This document shows positions 33,492 to 43,590 of a DNA stretch of 64,000 nt, piece by piece. The first letter of the stretch is position 1. The number at the start of each line of letters is the position of its first letter. The position numbers and the translations under genes were made by a program. The DNA is from Ruminococcus flavefaciens (lineage in GTDB: Bacteria > Bacillota > Clostridia > Oscillospirales > Ruminococcaceae). The stretch lies in contig NZ_UETD01000005.1 in the NCBI RefSeq assembly GCF_900116855.1, positions 62,001 to 126,000 on the forward strand, read 5' to 3'. The notes under the pieces were generated by a model that worked only from the letters and a program-made list of their open reading frames with translations, did no database searches and had not been told where the DNA came from.

Positions 33492-35522
33492 TTATTCCTC
33501 GAAAGCTGTGAGTATTCTTTCGATACGTTCCATAAGGTCGTCTGTCAGGACCTTATTCTCCTCTATCTCGGTGATTATATCCTGTCCGTAGCTCCTGATA
33601 TAGTTCATCAGGTCGGTGCGGTGCTCTCTCAGCTCCTTGAGGGGGATACCCTTGAAGAAGCCATGCTGAGCCGCATAGAGGAGTATTACCTGCTCATAGT
33701 GAGGCAGGGGATTGTACAGAGGCTGCTTGAGAAGCTCGGTCAGCATTCTGCCGTGCTCGAGGAGCTCTGTTGTGGACTGGTCAAGCTCTGATGAGAACTG
33801 TGTGAATATCTCCATTTCCTTGAACTGGGCAAGGTCGATACGGAGATTTCCCGAAGCCTTCTTCATTGCCTTTGTCTGAGCGGCACCGCCTACACGGGAT
33901 ACGGAAAGACCGTAGTTCACCGCAGGACGGAGACCTGAGTTGAAAAGCTCGCTCTCAAGGAATATCTGACCGTCTGTGATAGAAATAACATTGGTCGGGA
34001 TATAAGCGGAGATATCGCCTGCCAGTGTCTCGATGATGGGGAGAGCCGTCAGTGAACCGCCGCCGTGCTCGTCGTCAAGACGGCTGGAGCGCTCGAGAAG
34101 TCTCGAATGGAGATAGAAAACGTCGCCGGGGAAGGCTTCACGTCCCGGAGGACGGTGGAGCAGAAGTGACATGGCTCTGTATGCGACGGCGTGCTTTGAG
34201 AGGTCATCGTATACAATGAGGACGTCCTTGCCCTTTGACATGAAGTATTCTGCGATAGCAGTGCCCGAATAGGGGGCTATATACTGGAAGGGCGCAGGGT
34301 CGCTGGCAGAAGCGCAGACAACTACGGAATAGTCCATAGCGCCGTACTTTTTGAGAGTATTGACTATCTGTGCAACTGTTGAGGACTTCTGACCTATGGC
34401 AACATAGATACAGATAACGTCCTGACCTTTCTGATTGATAATGGTATCAACGGCGATGGAGGTCTTGCCTGTCTGGCGGTCGCCGATAATGAGCTCACGC
34501 TGACCTCTGCCGATAGGGAACATTGAGTCTATGGCAAGTATACCTGTCTGGAGAGGAGTACTTACGGGCTTACGCTCGATAACGCCCGGAGCCTCGCGCT
34601 CAATGGGGAAGTAATCGTCAGCCTTTATCTGTCCCTGACCGTCTATGGGAGAGCCGAGAGCGTCAACAACTCGTCCGAGGAGCTCATCGCTTACGCCGAT
34701 ACCTGCTCTCTTGCCTGTTCTGATTACCGATGAGCCCTCTGTGAGACCGTGGTCATCGCCAAGGAGAACTACTCCCACTGACTTTTCCTCAAGGTTCTGA
34801 ACGATACCCCTGATGCCTGTCTCGAACTCTACCAGCTCACCGTACATAACGGAATTCATGCCGTGTACTTTTGCGATACCGTCGCCGAGGCGGGTAACGA
34901 AGCCTGTTTCGGTAGCTCCCGACTTTACCTCGAAGTCTCTTACCTCAGTTTTGAGGACTGAGATGATATCGCTGTTCTTGCCTGTATTCTTGGAAGCGCC
35001 GCCGTCAACGTACTCCGCAGCCTTTGTCTGGAGGTTGTCCTTCATAAGGCGGAGACCTGTTCGGTAGCTCTTGTCGTATTCAAGGTCGCCTGCATTGAGT
35101 ATGAAGCCGCCGATGATATCGGGGTCATGCTTGTACTCTATATCAACGTCCTCTTTCACGAATTTGTCCATGATGAACTGACGGAGGTCTGCCTGCTGAG
35201 CCTCTGTAAGGGGTGTAACATAGCGGACTACCGCCTTTATGCTTCCCTGCTTGTCCAGAAGCAGCTCGTCGTACTCGTCAAGTATCTCCTCAAGGCGTTC
35301 GATGGCGCCTCCGCGGACAACATTGAGCAGGAACTTGTGCATGGACTCGGGGAAGAGTTTATTTATGATACCGCGCTTTTCGTCGTGGGTAACAAGGGGA
35401 TTAGCCAGTGTATCTCCCACGTCGCCGCAGGTCTCGAGGATCTTTCTGGTATTGGAGCAGTCTGTCTGAGAAACATCAAGACGGACAAGCTCTTTCAGAA
35501 ACTCTCTGTCTGAATCTCTCAT
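33492..35522 (-). CDS. Fused ATP synthase delta-alpha subunit
   Basis: This single 676-codon frame encodes delta followed by alpha, which are separate genes (atpH, atpA) in nearly all bacteria. Residues 1-165 are delta/OSCP-like, ending [20 protein letters not shown] and a terminal helix; the usual first helix with YAKALF is shortened. Residues 166-182 ([16 protein letters not shown]) look like a linker. From about 183 the protein is alpha ([17 protein letters not shown]-loop GDRQTGKT at 347-354, and the [13 protein letters not shown] region). No stop and no ribosome binding site before an internal start were seen at the junction. The start overlaps atpF as ATGA. A sequencing loss of a stop is possible but less likely because the linker is in frame. 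Confidence 0.92.
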   Translation of the reverse strand: MRDSDREFLKELVRLDVSQTDCSNTRKILETCGDVGDTLANPLVTHDEKRGIINKLFPESMHKFLLNVVRGGAIERLEEILDEYDELLLDKQGSIKAVVRYVTPLTEAQQADLRQFIMDKFVKEDVDIEYKHDPDIIGGFILNAGDLEYDKSYRTGLRLMKDNLQTKAAEYVDGGASKNTGKNSDIISVLKTEVRDFEVKSGATETGFVTRLGDGIAKVHGMNSVMYGELVEFETGIRGIVQNLEEKSVGVVLLGDDHGLTEGSSVIRTGKRAGIGVSDELLGRVVDALGSPIDGQGQIKADDYFPIEREAPGVIERKPVSTPLQTGILAIDSMFPIGRGQRELIIGDRQTGKTSIAVDTIINQKGQDVICIYVAIGQKSSTVAQIVNTLKKYGAMDYSVVVCASASDPAPFQYIAPYSGTAIAEYFMSKGKDVLIVYDDLSKHAVAYRAMSLLLHRPPGREAFPGDVFYLHSRLLERSSRLDDEHGGGSLTALPIIETLAGDISAYIPTNVISITDGQIFLESELFNSGLRPAVNYGLSVSRVGGAAQTKAMKKASGNLRIDLAQFKEMEIFTQFSSELDQSTTELLEHGRMLTELLKQPLYNPLPHYEQVILLYAAQHGFFKGIPLKELREHRTDLMNYIRSYGQDIITEIEENKVLTDDLMERIERILTAFEE

Positions 35523-36007
35523 TTATTTCCCTCCTCTTCGGAAAGGAACTTATCAACGAGCTTGCGGTTCTTCTCGTCGTCCACGTTCTCGCCGATGATC
35601 TTGGAAGCGGCTTCGATAGCCAGATCAGCTATCTCTGACTGAGCCTGACGGAGCACGCGCTTCCTTTCGTTTTCGATGGTCTTGTCAGCGTCTGCAACGA
35701 TCCTGTCAGCCTCCTCCTGAGACTTCCTGATTATGGCAGCTCTCTCGGACTCAGCGTCCTCATGCGCCTTCATCATGATCTGGTTAGCCTGTTCCTTGGC
35801 GTCGCTGATAGAGTTCTCATACTGCTGACGGAGCTCCTCAGCCTCGTCCTTAGCCTTACGGGCGGAGTCCAGATCATTCTGTATGGTGCGGGTACGCTCG
35901 TCCCTGATCTTATTTATAGGTTTGAAAAGGAATATCCTGAGCAGTATGAACAGCACGATAACGTTGAAAACTGCCCAGAAAATGCTCCAGAAACTAAAAT
36001 CAAGCAT
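35519..36007 (-). CDS. atpF: ATP synthase F0 b subunit
   Basis: Subunit b is the peripheral stalk. The 162-residue protein has one N-terminal membrane helix (about 8-28, [22 protein letters not shown]) followed by a long, highly charged coiled coil ([25 protein letters not shown]). Its C-terminus would bind delta, here the N-terminal part of the delta-alpha fusion, and the two genes overlap by 4 bases. Length and pattern are typical. Confidence 0.96.
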   Translation of the reverse strand: MLDFSFWSIFWAVFNVIVLFILLRIFLFKPINKIRDERTRTIQNDLDSARKAKDEAEELRQQYENSISDAKEQANQIMMKAHEDAESERAAIIRKSQEEADRIVADADKTIENERKRVLRQAQSEIADLAIEAASKIIGENVDDEKNRKLVDKFLSEEEGNK

Positions 36008-36041
36008 TCTATGCCCTCCTTGGATGTTTTTTGGTTACGGC

Positions 36042-36269
36042 TTATTTGCCGCCGAGAGAAAGGATTATAAGGAGTGCGATAACGAAGCCGTAGATAGCGG
36101 TAGCCTCTGCAAGAGCACAGCCCAGAAGGAGAGCTGTTCTTATATCGCCCTTAGCCTCGGGCTGACGAGCGATGGACTCGGTAGCCTTAGCGGTTGCAAG
36201 ACCTATTCCTATACCTGCGCCTGCACCTGTAAGAACGGCAACAGCAGCGCCTAATGCAATGATTCCCAT
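36042..36269 (-). CDS. atpE: ATP synthase F0 c subunit, second copy
   Basis: This 75-residue protein is identical to that of the gene just upstream. It forms the two-helix hairpin of the c-ring, with the polar loop ARQPEAKGD and the ion-carrying Glu55 in LAEATAIYG. Compared by eye with the sodium-binding c subunit of Ilyobacter, the helix-1 Gln ligand is Ile here and the Ser after the Glu is Ala, so proton coupling is predicted. The DNA differs from the first copy at several synonymous positions. It begins 24 bases after the first copy. Confidence 0.96.
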   Translation of the reverse strand: MGIIALGAAVAVLTGAGAGIGIGLATAKATESIARQPEAKGDIRTALLLGCALAEATAIYGFVIALLIILSLGGK

Positions 36270-36293
36270 GATATTTACCTCCGTGTATTTTGA

Positions 36294-36521
36294 TTACTTT
36301 CCGCCGAGGGAAAGGATGATGAGAAGTGCGATAACGAAGCCGTAGATGGCGGTAGCCTCTGCAAGAGCACATCCGAGGAGCAGAGCTGTTCTTATATCGC
36401 CCTTAGCCTCGGGCTGACGAGCGATAGACTCGGTAGCCTTAGCAGTTGCAAGACCTATTCCTATACCTGCGCCTGCGCCCGTAAGAACGGCAACAGCAGC
36501 GCCTAATGCAATGATTCCCAT
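36294..36521 (-). CDS. atpE: ATP synthase F0 c subunit, first copy
   Basis: First of two tandem genes for the same 75-residue c subunit; see the other copy for the ion-site reading. It has glycine-rich helix 1 ([18 protein letters not shown]), the ARQPEAKGD loop, and helix 2 with Glu55. It begins 2 bases after the atpB stop with an AGGT-type site. The duplication may raise c subunit output to match ring stoichiometry. Silent differences between copies show they are not a very recent exact duplication, while protein identity points to strong selection or gene conversion. Confidence 0.96.
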   Translation of the reverse strand: MGIIALGAAVAVLTGAGAGIGIGLATAKATESIARQPEAKGDIRTALLLGCALAEATAIYGFVIALLIILSLGGK

Positions 36522-36523
36522 AT

Positions 36524-37246
36524 TTAATTACCTCCGTGAAGTTGTGGCTTTTTTTTCGCTTTTTTTACTTTTTTGCCCTCATGCTCTTCCTCCTCGAGAG
36601 CCTCTGCCATGTAGAGGGAGGTGAGGAAGGCGAATACATACGCCTGAAGCAGACCGTCGAAAAGGTCGAAGTAAGCGCTGGCGATAACGGGTACGCCGCC
36701 GGGGATAACGTGCTTGATGAGCTCCATAACGACGAATGCGCCGAGGACGTTACCGAAAAGTCGCATACACAGCGACAGGGGACGGGTAACAAGGTCCAGC
36801 AGGTTTATGGGGTTGAGGAAGCTTTTCGCCCATTTCAGCGGTCCCTTTTCGATGATGAAGGACGCCTGAACGAGGATTATCGCCATGCCCGCAAGGCCTG
36901 CGGTGACGTTGATGTCCTTTGTGGGCGGTACGAAGCCGAATACGCCGATTATGTTCGATACACCTATGTATATGATGAAGGTCTCAAGTATCTGGACGTA
37001 CTTCCTGCCCTTTTCTCCCAGAATATTGATGAAGAAATTGTCGAGGAAGTCCATGAAGGCTTCCAGTATGCACTGTGAGCCCGTAGGGACCTTTTTCAGC
37101 TTGCGTGTGAATATTATCGACAGCAGTACAAGGGCTGCCATTATTATCCAAGTCACCACACAGGAATCGGGAACGGGGATGCCGCCGAGTATAGGTATGA
37201 CAAACGCGGTGTGATTATCCAGCTGTTCCATTAACTCTTCTGCCAT
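36524..37246 (-). CDS. atpB: ATP synthase F0 a subunit
   Basis: Subunit a forms the proton half-channels beside the c-ring. The 240-residue protein has six likely membrane segments and the essential Arg in [22 protein letters not shown]. Other hallmarks are [14 protein letters not shown] and, near the C-terminus, [18 protein letters not shown]. The C-terminal tail is unusually basic ([12 protein letters not shown]). ATG 37246 is chosen with AGAAGGTG upstream; a longer reading starting at 37303 is not conserved. No atpI gene precedes it. It is the first gene of the atp operon. Confidence 0.96.
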   Translation of the reverse strand: MAEELMEQLDNHTAFVIPILGGIPVPDSCVVTWIIMAALVLLSIIFTRKLKKVPTGSQCILEAFMDFLDNFFINILGEKGRKYVQILETFIIYIGVSNIIGVFGFVPPTKDINVTAGLAGMAIILVQASFIIEKGPLKWAKSFLNPINLLDLVTRPLSLCMRLFGNVLGAFVVMELIKHVIPGGVPVIASAYFDLFDGLLQAYVFAFLTSLYMAEALEEEEHEGKKVKKAKKKPQLHGGN

Positions 37247-37289
37247 GATAACACCTTCTTTCAGTATGGCTTCATCGCCAAAATAATAA

Positions 37290-37320
37290 AACGGAGACTG
37301 CAATTACACAAATCTCCGTT
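37290..37320 (-). promoter_or_regulatory. Leader hairpin upstream of atpB
   Basis: On the minus strand AACGGAGA and TCTCCGTT form an 8-bp stem with a 15-base loop, followed by TTATTATTTT. It lies between the promoter and the atpB start and could be a partial terminator or attenuator. The stem is only moderately strong. Confidence 0.5.
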
Positions 37321-37398
37321 GATTGAGTCTTGATGGGTAAAGATATACGTCCGACGGACTTTTTCAAGCTGCGGGGCATACCCTGTCCACACTATTAT

Positions 37399-37427
37399 AT
37401 AATATAACAAAACGGTAACATTGTCAA
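37399..37427 (-). promoter_or_regulatory. Sigma-A promoter of the ATP synthase operon
   Basis: On the minus strand TTGACA (37422-37427) and TATTAT (37399-37404) are separated by 17 bases, about 150 bases upstream of atpB. Confidence 0.78.
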
Positions 37428-37486
37428 GAGTCTGACGAAAAAAATTGCATAATCATTGGGAATGACAGCATATACAAAAATGCAGT

Positions 37487-37822
37487 TTACTTTCCGTCGC
37501 CCTCGGCAAGCTTTATTGCGCGGTCAAGGCGCTCTATCGCTCCTGAATTGAGCTTTTCCGACAGCCTTACTCTGTCCAGCTCCTTCTTGTAGGCTGCAAG
37601 CTCGTTGGCAATGCGGCGCATTATGTCCTCATTCTGGAGCTGTTTGTCCTCCAGAGCGCAGACTCTCTTGATAAGGTCGTTAAGGTTTGCGGCGAGGGCT
37701 TCGTTGGCGGCGTTCTGTTTTTCGCCGAATTCCATGAGCTTTTCGCCTGCCTTGAAGGTACCTACCTTCTCATGCCCCGTAAAGGTCAGCATTTTCTCGT
37801 TTGTCAGCTTCATATCGGACAT
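37487..37822 (-). CDS. Coiled-coil protein of unknown function, 111 residues
   Basis: This soluble, charged protein has a long heptad-rich helix from about residue 38 to 105 (AANLNDLIKRVCALEDKQLQ ... YKKELDRVRLSEKL) and no membrane segment. AAAGGAG precedes MSDMKL. It is the last gene of the polysaccharide operon, 38 bases after rmd. In size and coiled-coil nature it recalls ZapA-like or small scaffold proteins, but I see no signature of any family. Confidence 0.75.
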   Translation of the reverse strand: MSDMKLTNEKMLTFTGHEKVGTFKAGEKLMEFGEKQNAANEALAANLNDLIKRVCALEDKQLQNEDIMRRIANELAAYKKELDRVRLSEKLNSGAIERLDRAIKLAEGDGK

Positions 37823-37860
37823 TCTGTTCGCTCCTTTCTGATTTTGTCCTGTCTATATAG

Positions 37861-38796
37861 TTATATATTATTTCTCCAATAGCTGAGGGTATCCTCAACG
37901 GTCTGCTCCATGGTTATCTCTGCGGACCAGCCTGTGTCGGCGGCAATGCGTGACACATCGGGCTCAATGAGGGGGATATCCGAGGCTCTCATGCGGTTCG
38001 GGTCCTGTCTTACCTCGATGGGGAGCTTCGCAAAGGAAAGTGCCGTATCCAGTATGAACTGTATATCAACTGCTCTGCCCCTGCCCACATTGTAGACCAC
38101 ACCGCTGACGCCCTTTTCGCCAAGGAGCCTGTATGCTCTGACAACGTCGCGGACGTCGGTGAAATCGCGCTTGGCGGACAGATTTCCCACGCTGATGACG
38201 GGCTCCTTCAAGCCCTTTTCTATCTCTGCTATCTGGCGGCAGAAGTCGGAGATAACGAAGATACTGCTCTGAGCGGGTCCCGAGTGGTTGAAGGCGCGTA
38301 CCATGACGATATCCATTTTGTACGCCCTTGCGTAGATCTCGCCTATCATGCCCTGACAGGCTTTTGTGGCGGCGTAGATATTGCCCGGATTGAGGGGCTC
38401 CGACTCCGACAGGGGACAGGCGTCCTTGCGGATATAGCCGTATTCCTCTCCCGAGCCTATGAGAATTGTCCTGATGTCCTGCTTTTCGGCTGTACGGAGG
38501 GCTTCAAGGACGTTTATCGTGCCGATGACATTTATCTCCGCGGTGAGCTGAGGCTTTTTCCACGAAAGCGCCACGGAGCTCTGGGCAGCCAGATGATAGA
38601 CCACATCGGGCTTCACCTCATTCAGCAGGGGAGCGATATCCTCTGCCGAAAGTATATCCAGATGGTGTACGGGACAGCTCTCGCTCACGGTCTCATTGGG
38701 CAGACAGGTGGCGTGGACGTCCCAGCCGAAGGCGCTGAGCTCTCTGATGAGATAGCCTCCCACGAAGCCTGCGGCGCCGATTATCAATGCTCTCAA
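37861..38796 (-). CDS. rmd: GDP-4-dehydro-6-deoxy-D-mannose reductase
   Basis: RMD reduces GDP-4-keto-6-deoxymannose to GDP-D-rhamnose. The 311-residue short-chain dehydrogenase/reductase has the Rossmann start GAAGFVGGYL, the substrate motif GSGEEYGY, YAATKAC with the catalytic Tyr and Lys, AFNHSGP and KRDFTDVRDVVRAY, which together fit RMD rather than GDP-fucose synthase. gmd and manC are in the same operon, completing the route from mannose-1-phosphate. It starts 12 bases after a glycosyltransferase gene. Confidence 0.85.
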   Translation of the reverse strand: MRALIIGAAGFVGGYLIRELSAFGWDVHATCLPNETVSESCPVHHLDILSAEDIAPLLNEVKPDVVYHLAAQSSVALSWKKPQLTAEINVIGTINVLEALRTAEKQDIRTILIGSGEEYGYIRKDACPLSESEPLNPGNIYAATKACQGMIGEIYARAYKMDIVMVRAFNHSGPAQSSIFVISDFCRQIAEIEKGLKEPVISVGNLSAKRDFTDVRDVVRAYRLLGEKGVSGVVYNVGRGRAVDIQFILDTALSFAKLPIEVRQDPNRMRASDIPLIEPDVSRIAADTGWSAEITMEQTVEDTLSYWRNNI

Positions 38797-38808
38797 AAGT
38801 CTGCCTCC

Positions 38809-39933
38809 TTATTCGCTGAGTATATCGTAAAGACGTTTCTGAATGCTCTCCTCGCTGAACTCCTCAGCCACACGGACCGCGGCAGCTTTCCCCAGCTTTT
38901 CGCGGAGCTCTCTGTCTCCTGCAAGGCGGTTTATGGCTTCTGCCAGAGCCTTGGGGGACTTGGGCTTCACCGTGAGACCTGTCTTGCCGTCAAGGCTGAC
39001 ATATGGCACTCCCGAGGGGAGAGCGGTATTTATAACGGGTTTTCCGTAGACCATGGCTTCCAGCTGTACTATGCCGAATGCCTCGCTGGGAGCCACCGAA
39101 GGCAGCACGAATATATCGCAGTCCGCATAAGCCTGACGGAGCTCCTCATCGGGGAGAAATCCCAGAAAATGCACCTTTTCCTCCATGCCGCACTCTGCGG
39201 TATAGGCTTTCAGCTCGTCGCCCAGCTCGCCTGTGCCTGCGATGAACAGCTCGCAGCCCTTTACCCTTGTGAATGCCTTCAGCAGCACGTCTACGCCCTT
39301 ATAGTAGACAAGTCTGCCCGTAAAGAACACCTTTACGCAGCTCTTGTCCGTCGCTCTTTCCGTGAGGACGGGCTTTCTCGGTACTGCAAGGTACTCCTCC
39401 GGGATTATGCCATAGGGGAGGACTCTGCATTTTTCGCTGTATTCGGGGAGGTACAGCGAATGCTTCACATGACCCTCCGTAGCTGTCAGTACAACGTCAG
39501 CCCTTTTCAGCAGATAGCGCATAAAGGGCTTGTAGAACAGCATGAGCTTTTTCTGCTTCACGATGTCGCTGTGCCATGAGACTACCACTTTCCCTTTGAA
39601 GCCCGACAGCAGCAGTGCTGCATCTGCAAGGGGAAAGGGGACGTGTATGTGTACAACGTCGGCTTTTTTCGCCATTCTGCGGAAGTGGCGGAAGAATGAG
39701 AATGACAGGGGACATGAGAAGTAAGTCCCGAGACTGCCTGCACGGGTGATATCAACACCGCGCATCTTCTCGCGTATCGTCCTGCCTCTGCCGTCGCGGC
39801 ACACCAGTACTCTCACATGAACCTTTTCGTTTTTGCTCAGCTCCTCGGAATACTGGCGGATAATGGTCTCTATGCCGCCAATATGGGGATAATAAGCCTT
39901 GTTGACTTCAAGAATTTCAAGCTTTTTACTCAT
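38809..39933 (-). CDS. Glycosyltransferase family 4
   Basis: The 374-residue GT-B enzyme begins with an N-terminal Rossmann domain (LEVNKAYYPHIGGIETIIRQ). Its C-terminal domain has VFFTGRLVYYKGVDVLLKAF and the retaining-enzyme motif APSEAFGIVQLEAMVYGKPVI, where the two Glu residues bind the sugar nucleotide. Given the operon, GDP-D-rhamnose or GDP-mannose is a reasonable donor, which is inference. It overlaps the next glycosyltransferase gene by 8 bases. It is cytosolic or membrane-associated, acting on a lipid-linked precursor. Confidence 0.92.
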   Translation of the reverse strand: MSKKLEILEVNKAYYPHIGGIETIIRQYSEELSKNEKVHVRVLVCRDGRGRTIREKMRGVDITRAGSLGTYFSCPLSFSFFRHFRRMAKKADVVHIHVPFPLADAALLLSGFKGKVVVSWHSDIVKQKKLMLFYKPFMRYLLKRADVVLTATEGHVKHSLYLPEYSEKCRVLPYGIIPEEYLAVPRKPVLTERATDKSCVKVFFTGRLVYYKGVDVLLKAFTRVKGCELFIAGTGELGDELKAYTAECGMEEKVHFLGFLPDEELRQAYADCDIFVLPSVAPSEAFGIVQLEAMVYGKPVINTALPSGVPYVSLDGKTGLTVKPKSPKALAEAINRLAGDRELREKLGKAAAVRVAEEFSEESIQKRLYDILSE

Positions 39934-41077
39934 TTTTCAGCTCCCTGTATACCTCCATGAGCATTTCTGCGGAGCGCTTCCATGTGAAGCCCTTTGCTCT
40001 CTCAATGCCCTTTCTGCTCAGCTCCCTGCGGAGAGCCTCATCGCTCCAGAGCCTGTAAAGACCGCCTGCAATGCTTTTGGGGTCGTATGCGTCGCAGATG
40101 ACCGCGCAGTCGCCTGTTACCTCGGGGAGAGAAGCCTCACCCGACGCCAGTACGGGAACTCCGCACGCCATAGCCTCCAGAGGGGGCATACCGAAGCCCT
40201 CGTAAAGTGAGGGGAAAACGAATGCCAGAGCGCCGCACATAAGGGGATTCATGTCCTCTGAGGGGACGTATTTTGTGAAGATGACCCTGTCGGTGAGTCC
40301 CAGCTTCTCCACGCGGCTGTATATGCCGTGGTCAAGCCAGCCCTTGCCGCCTGCCAGCACCAGCTTGGGAGCCTTTTCGCCTGCCTTTTTTGCAAAAGCT
40401 GCATAGGCAGTGATAAGGCGCTCCAGATTTTTTCTGGGCTCGATGGTGCCGAGGTAGAGGAAATAGTCACCCTCTATCTCAAGGGACTTCTTGACCTCGG
40501 GGATGCGCTCGGGAGTTTCGCAGGGACGGAACCTTTCAAGGTCAACGCCGCAGGGGACTACTCTTATCTTGCCCTCATGCTGAGGGAAATACTTCACTAT
40601 CTCGGACTTGGAGAACTCCGAGTCCGTAACGATGATATCCGCCCTTTTCATAGAGCGCTTCAGCCCCATTTCAAGCATGAAACGGGTGCGTCCGCGGACT
40701 GTCTCGGGGAAAGCCTTGTACACCATGTCATGGACGGTGACTACCTTCTTTCCGCGGACAAAGGGCGGCACGATGTAGTTGAAAAAATGCGTTATATCTG
40801 ACTTTCTGCCGAAAAAGAATGAATAGGGGACGGGCAGGAATGTGCTGGCTGCACGGTAGAGATAGCCCGAAAAGCCCGAGGTGTTCAGCTTTATGCTCTT
40901 GCCTGCGAACTTCTTTACCCTCTTTACTCTCTCGGCATCGCCGCTGGTAAAGAAGCTGTATTCGTATCTGTTTTCGGGGAAGTTTTCAGCCAGTGCCTGT
41001 GTCTGTCCCACCTCGCACCAGCCTATTCCCGTTATCTTATCGCTGCATATGGGCACAGCGTCGAAGGTTATCCTCAA
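39926..41077 (-). CDS. Glycosyltransferase family 4
   Basis: A second GT-B enzyme, 383 residues. It has KKVVTVHDMVYKAFPETV near 115, the C-terminal FLYLGTIEPRKNLERLITAY, and the donor motif YEGFGMPPLEAMACGVPVLAS. This pattern resembles mannosyl- and rhamnosyl-transferases of the GT4 group. It overlaps the other glycosyltransferase by 8 bases and is 43 bases downstream of a small coiled-coil gene. Two GT4 enzymes plus a phosphoglycosyl transferase suggest a short oligosaccharide repeat. Confidence 0.92.
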   Translation of the reverse strand: MRITFDAVPICSDKITGIGWCEVGQTQALAENFPENRYEYSFFTSGDAERVKRVKKFAGKSIKLNTSGFSGYLYRAASTFLPVPYSFFFGRKSDITHFFNYIVPPFVRGKKVVTVHDMVYKAFPETVRGRTRFMLEMGLKRSMKRADIIVTDSEFSKSEIVKYFPQHEGKIRVVPCGVDLERFRPCETPERIPEVKKSLEIEGDYFLYLGTIEPRKNLERLITAYAAFAKKAGEKAPKLVLAGGKGWLDHGIYSRVEKLGLTDRVIFTKYVPSEDMNPLMCGALAFVFPSLYEGFGMPPLEAMACGVPVLASGEASLPEVTGDCAVICDAYDPKSIAGGLYRLWSDEALRRELSRKGIERAKGFTWKRSAEMLMEVYRELKNE

Positions 41078-41120
41078 ATCAACTTCTCCACCTTTGAATG
41101 ATATATGACTGTGTAGGTTT

Positions 41121-41390
41121 TTATCTGTCCGAGAGAGCGTTCATCAGTTTTGCTTCAAGGTCGGCAATGTAATTGTCGGTATCTTCGGCGGAAAAGCCGA
41201 TAGTACCGAAAAATCCGCTCTTTTCTTTCCTCATGGGACGCTGACGGATCTTTTCCAGCTCGGGGAGTATCTTTGAGCTGTCCACGCCTTCCTCCGCCAT
41301 CATCAGCAGAGCGTTCAGAGCATCTAGCTTAGTAAGCACATCGGTTTTGTTATAGCCGCCTTTTTCGCTTCTGAGTACCTCAGATCTCAT
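41121..41390 (-). CDS. Small helical protein of unknown function, 89 residues
   Basis: Helical, charged and soluble, it contains two short blocks resembling the GYxxxxVDxxL pattern of DivIVA-like or septum-associated coiled coils (GGYNKTDVLTKLDALNALL near 11 and GFSAEDTDNYIADLEAKL near 69). A basic segment lies between them (RQRPMRKEK). The likeness is by eye and weak. GGGGG precedes its ATG. It sits between gmd and a glycosyltransferase, in the middle of the polysaccharide operon. Confidence 0.7.
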   Translation of the reverse strand: MRSEVLRSEKGGYNKTDVLTKLDALNALLMMAEEGVDSSKILPELEKIRQRPMRKEKSGFFGTIGFSAEDTDNYIADLEAKLMNALSDR

Positions 41391-41420
41391 AATACCGCCC
41401 CCTTATTGACAGCTGAAAGT

Positions 41421-42458
<1,038 letters not shown>

Positions 42459-42525
42459 TTATATTACTCCTTTTTTGCAATTAAGCGTATATATCATACC
42501 GGAGACCTGAGCCTCCGATGTGTCA

Positions 42526-43590
42526 TCATACCAGTTCGTCCCTGCCCTGCTCTTTAAGCTGAGCAATGACCTTTTTCACGTCTTGTGTGTTGTTCTTTGA
42601 GCAGACCAGCAGAACATCATCGGTATCAACGATGATGATGTCTCTTGTGCCCACAGCGGCAATGAGGCGCTTTCCGCCGCATACCGTGGTGCGCTTTGAG
42701 TCGATGGCGATAACGTCGCCGTCGATGAAGTTCTTGTCGTCGTCGGTCTCGTTTATGCGTTCAACAGCCAGCCAGCTTCCCACATCGTCCCAGCCGAAGC
42801 TTCCGGGGATGGTGTAGATGTGAGCTGCCTTTTCCATGATGCCGAAGTCCACTGACTCGCTTCTGAAGGCGGTGAACTCCTTCACCAGCACCTCGTTGAA
42901 GCTGTCGGTGCCGTAAGCCTGTCCTATACGCATTGCGCCCTCATAGATGTCTGGCATGAGCTCCTTCAGATTGAACATGATGGAGGATACCTTCCATACG
43001 AACATACCGCTGTTCCAGAGGTATCTTCCCGAGGCAAGGTACTCCTTGGCTGTGGGGAGGTCGGGCTTCTCGACGAAGCGCTCAACAGCGTAGACGTCGC
43101 CCTTTTCCTCCCCGAAATTGATGTAGCCGTAGCCTGTTTCGGGGTATTCGGGGGTTATTCCGATAGTGACAAGGCGCTTGCCCTTTTCGGCGGACTTTAT
43201 AGCCTTTTTCAGCGTGTTGAGGTAGATGTCCTCATAGCCGATGAGGTGGTCGGAGGGGAGCACCAGCATGATGGCGTCCTCGTATTTCCTGCCGATGACC
43301 GCTGCCGCAAAGGCTATGCAGGGAGCTGTGTTCCTTGCACATGGTTCGGCAAGGATATTCTCCTTGGGTATATCGGGGAGCTGGTCAAGCACCAGCTCGG
43401 TGTATGCTGCATTGGTGACGATGAATATGTCCTCAGCCTCAACAATGGGACGGAGCCTTTTCACCGTTTTCTGTATCATGGTCTCGCCGTCCTTTGTCAG
43501 CGAAAGGAACTGCTTTGGCGTGGCGTTGCGGCTCTTGGGCCAGAAACGCTCTCCTCTGCCGCCTGCCATGATGACTGCTGTGATCTTCAT
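42526..43590 (-). CDS. manC: Mannose-1-phosphate guanylyltransferase
   Basis: ManC makes GDP-mannose from mannose-1-phosphate and GTP. The 354-residue protein has the nucleotidyltransferase signature GGRGERFWPKSRNATPKQFL, a PSDHLI motif near 116, and FVEKPDLPTA. It lacks the C-terminal phosphomannose isomerase domain of bifunctional enzymes. The start overlaps the sugar transferase stop as ATGA, showing translational coupling. It provides the donor for gmd downstream. Confidence 0.95.
   Translation of the reverse strand: MKITAVIMAGGRGERFWPKSRNATPKQFLSLTKDGETMIQKTVKRLRPIVEAEDIFIVTNAAYTELVLDQLPDIPKENILAEPCARNTAPCIAFAAAVIGRKYEDAIMLVLPSDHLIGYEDIYLNTLKKAIKSAEKGKRLVTIGITPEYPETGYGYINFGEEKGDVYAVERFVEKPDLPTAKEYLASGRYLWNSGMFVWKVSSIMFNLKELMPDIYEGAMRIGQAYGTDSFNEVLVKEFTAFRSESVDFGIMEKAAHIYTIPGSFGWDDVGSWLAVERINETDDDKNFIDGDVIAIDSKRTTVCGGKRLIAAVGTRDIIIVDTDDVLLVCSKNNTQDVKKVIAQLKEQGRDELV

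Noticed and set aside
36042..36521. Sodium-dependent ATP synthase
   Set aside because: The ARQPEAKGD loop is shared with sodium types, but the helix-1 Gln and the Ser after the ion-binding Glu are replaced by Ile and Ala, so proton use is favoured.
38284..39579. Plus-strand frame of 431 codons opposite rmd and a glycosyltransferase gene
   Set aside because: It is a shadow of well-supported genes on the other strand; its translation is Cys- and His-rich and unlike any protein family.
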